A stretch of DNA of 5,240 nt, taken from NCBI GenBank assembly GCA_017303565.1, contig JAFLCM010000205.1:1-5240 (forward strand). Direction: 5' to 3'. Origin of the DNA: Planctomycetota bacterium (GTDB taxonomy: Bacteria; Planctomycetota; Phycisphaerae; Phycisphaerales; UBA1924). The notes under the pieces were generated by a model, which was given only the letters and a program-made list of their open reading frames with translations, searched no databases and was not told the origin of the DNA. Shown here one piece after another: positions 4,779 through 5,240 of this stretch (position 1 is its first letter; every line of letters begins with the position of its first letter). Position numbers and translations under genes: made by a program.

Positions 4779-5240
4779 CGAAGCGGCCGTTCGTGTGATG
4801 TTTCTGTGCACCGGCAACTGCTGCCGCAGTCAGATGGCCGAGGGCTGGGCGAAAGCCCTCAAGCCGGACAGCATCGACGCTTGTTCTGCCGGCACACATC
4901 CGCACGGACTGAACCCGCTGGCTGTCCGGGCCATGGCGGAGGCGGCCGGGTTGAGTGTCAGCGTCTATACGTCGCCGCATCTCGTGCGTTTCAATGAACG
5001 CATACGCGTTGCGGGGCGCCTGATCGACGATGCCGACCTGGAGCCGATCCTCGATCGCCTCGAGGCGGTCGATGCCGAGATCTCCGCCACCGTCTTCGAG
5101 ATGACGACCGCCGCCGCCTTCCTGGCCATGGCCGAGACGCCCGCCGATCTGGCCGTCGTCGAGGTCGGTCTGGGCGGCCTGCTGGATGCGACCAATGTGA
5201 TCGCCAGGCCCCGGCTGTCCGTCATCACCCCGGTCGACCT
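4768..5240 (+). CDS. arsC: ArsC-like arsenate reductase N-terminus fused in frame to an internal FolC segment (open at right edge)
   Basis: GTG 4768 overlaps the arsR stop by 11 nt and is preceded by GAAGGGGG. ATG 4798 would remove part of the first beta strand. Residues 8-61 are ArsC of the thioredoxin-coupled, low-molecular-weight-phosphatase-fold type: VRVMFLCTGNCCRSQMAEGW, with the CX5R loop at Cys14-Arg20, then SAGTHPHGLNPLAVRAMAEA. This enzyme reduces arsenate to arsenite in the cytosol, so its place after arsR makes sense. The loop reads NCC where relatives have NSC. From about residue 62 the frame becomes FolC: VYTSPHLVRFNERIRVAG (66-83), FEMTTAAAF, and VEVGLGGLLDATNVI (131-145). The ArsC resolving cysteines that normally come near residues 80-90 are missing, and so is the FolC P-loop that should precede YTSPHL. 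A functional two-domain enzyme is unlikely. An assembly chimera or recombination scar is the favoured reading. Confidence 0.75.
   Translation, partial: MGPDEAAVRVMFLCTGNCCRSQMAEGWAKALKPDSIDACSAGTHPHGLNPLAVRAMAEAAGLSVSVYTSPHLVRFNERIRVAGRLIDDADLEPILDRLEAVDAEISATVFEMTTAAAFLAMAETPADLAVVEVGLGGLLDATNVIARPRLSVITPVD
4927..5240 (+). other. folC: Internal folC (folylpolyglutamate/dihydrofolate synthase) fragment joined to arsC
   Basis: The segment from about 4963 encodes the FolC block after the P-loop: YTSPHLVRFNERIRV, a helix LEPILDRLEAVDAEI, FEMTTAAAFLAMAE, and EVGLGGLLDATNVIARPRLS leading to VITPVDL. FolC adds glutamate to folates, and in many bacteria also joins dihydropteroate and glutamate; it is normally a chromosomal housekeeping gene not linked to arsenic genes. 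The bounds include an ambiguous zone (4927-4962, RAMAEAAGLSVS) that would suit either family, since FolC commonly has RAMLEAAG just before YTSPHL and ArsC commonly has AVRAMAEAG at this point. The style looks alphaproteobacterial to me, unlike the rest of the window; that is a judgement from memory, not a search. The segment is open at the right edge. Confidence 0.8.

Noticed and set aside
4768..5240. A genuine bifunctional arsenate reductase-folate synthase
   Set aside because: Key catalytic parts of both enzymes are absent at the join, and the two pathways have no known link.
1..5240. CRISPR array, tRNA or rRNA genes, insertion sequence or prophage
   Set aside because: No regularly spaced repeats, cloverleaf-like sequences, transposase or phage genes could be recognised on either strand.

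Overview
The window is high-GC DNA that most resembles a planctomycete of the Phycisphaerae type. This is an inference from four things: a PEP-CTERM-like tail (VPAPG, short hydrophobic stretch, RRRR), a secreted protein opening with a planctomycete-style TYQGR module, a bacterial deoxyhypusine-synthase-family enzyme, and GC-rich hairpin terminators of the same CCCCGGC/GCCGGGG design. No rRNA or tRNA is present to confirm the taxon.

Layout. Positions 1-222 (minus) hold the N-terminal part of an HscB-like J-domain co-chaperone that runs off the left edge. It diverges from an Asp/Glu-racemase-family gene (323-1018, plus) in which both catalytic cysteines appear to be replaced. The 185-bp gap that follows carries a TATACT promoter-like box and a large REPIN-like inverted repeat abutting the ribosome binding site of a deoxyhypusine-synthase-family gene (1204-2340, plus), which ends in a strong intrinsic terminator. 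A secreted Gly-rich protein lies convergent to it (2420-3670, minus). Positions 3671-3957 hold no recognisable gene. Positions 3958-4176 hold what looks like the 3' remnant of a PhoX/DUF839-like exported protein with a shortened PEP-CTERM tail and its own terminator. An arsenic-type unit follows: a Cys-rich ArsR-family repressor (4293-4778), with a palindrome and a -10 box directly in front, overlapping an arsC-like gene (from 4768).

The most unusual feature is at the right end. The arsC reading frame changes, without a frameshift, into an internal piece of folC (folylpolyglutamate/dihydrofolate synthase) at about 4927-4962, and the frame stays open to the window edge. The ArsC half lacks its later redox cysteines and the FolC half lacks its P-loop. 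A chimeric assembly join at a short stretch of similar sequence, or a recent recombination, is therefore more likely than a functional fusion. The FolC half looks alphaproteobacterial to me, unlike the rest of the window.

I see no convincing previously undescribed multi-gene system here. The items worth following are the chimera, the cysteine-less racemase homologue, the REPIN-like element in the deoxyhypusine-synthase leader, and the compact arsR promoter/operator.
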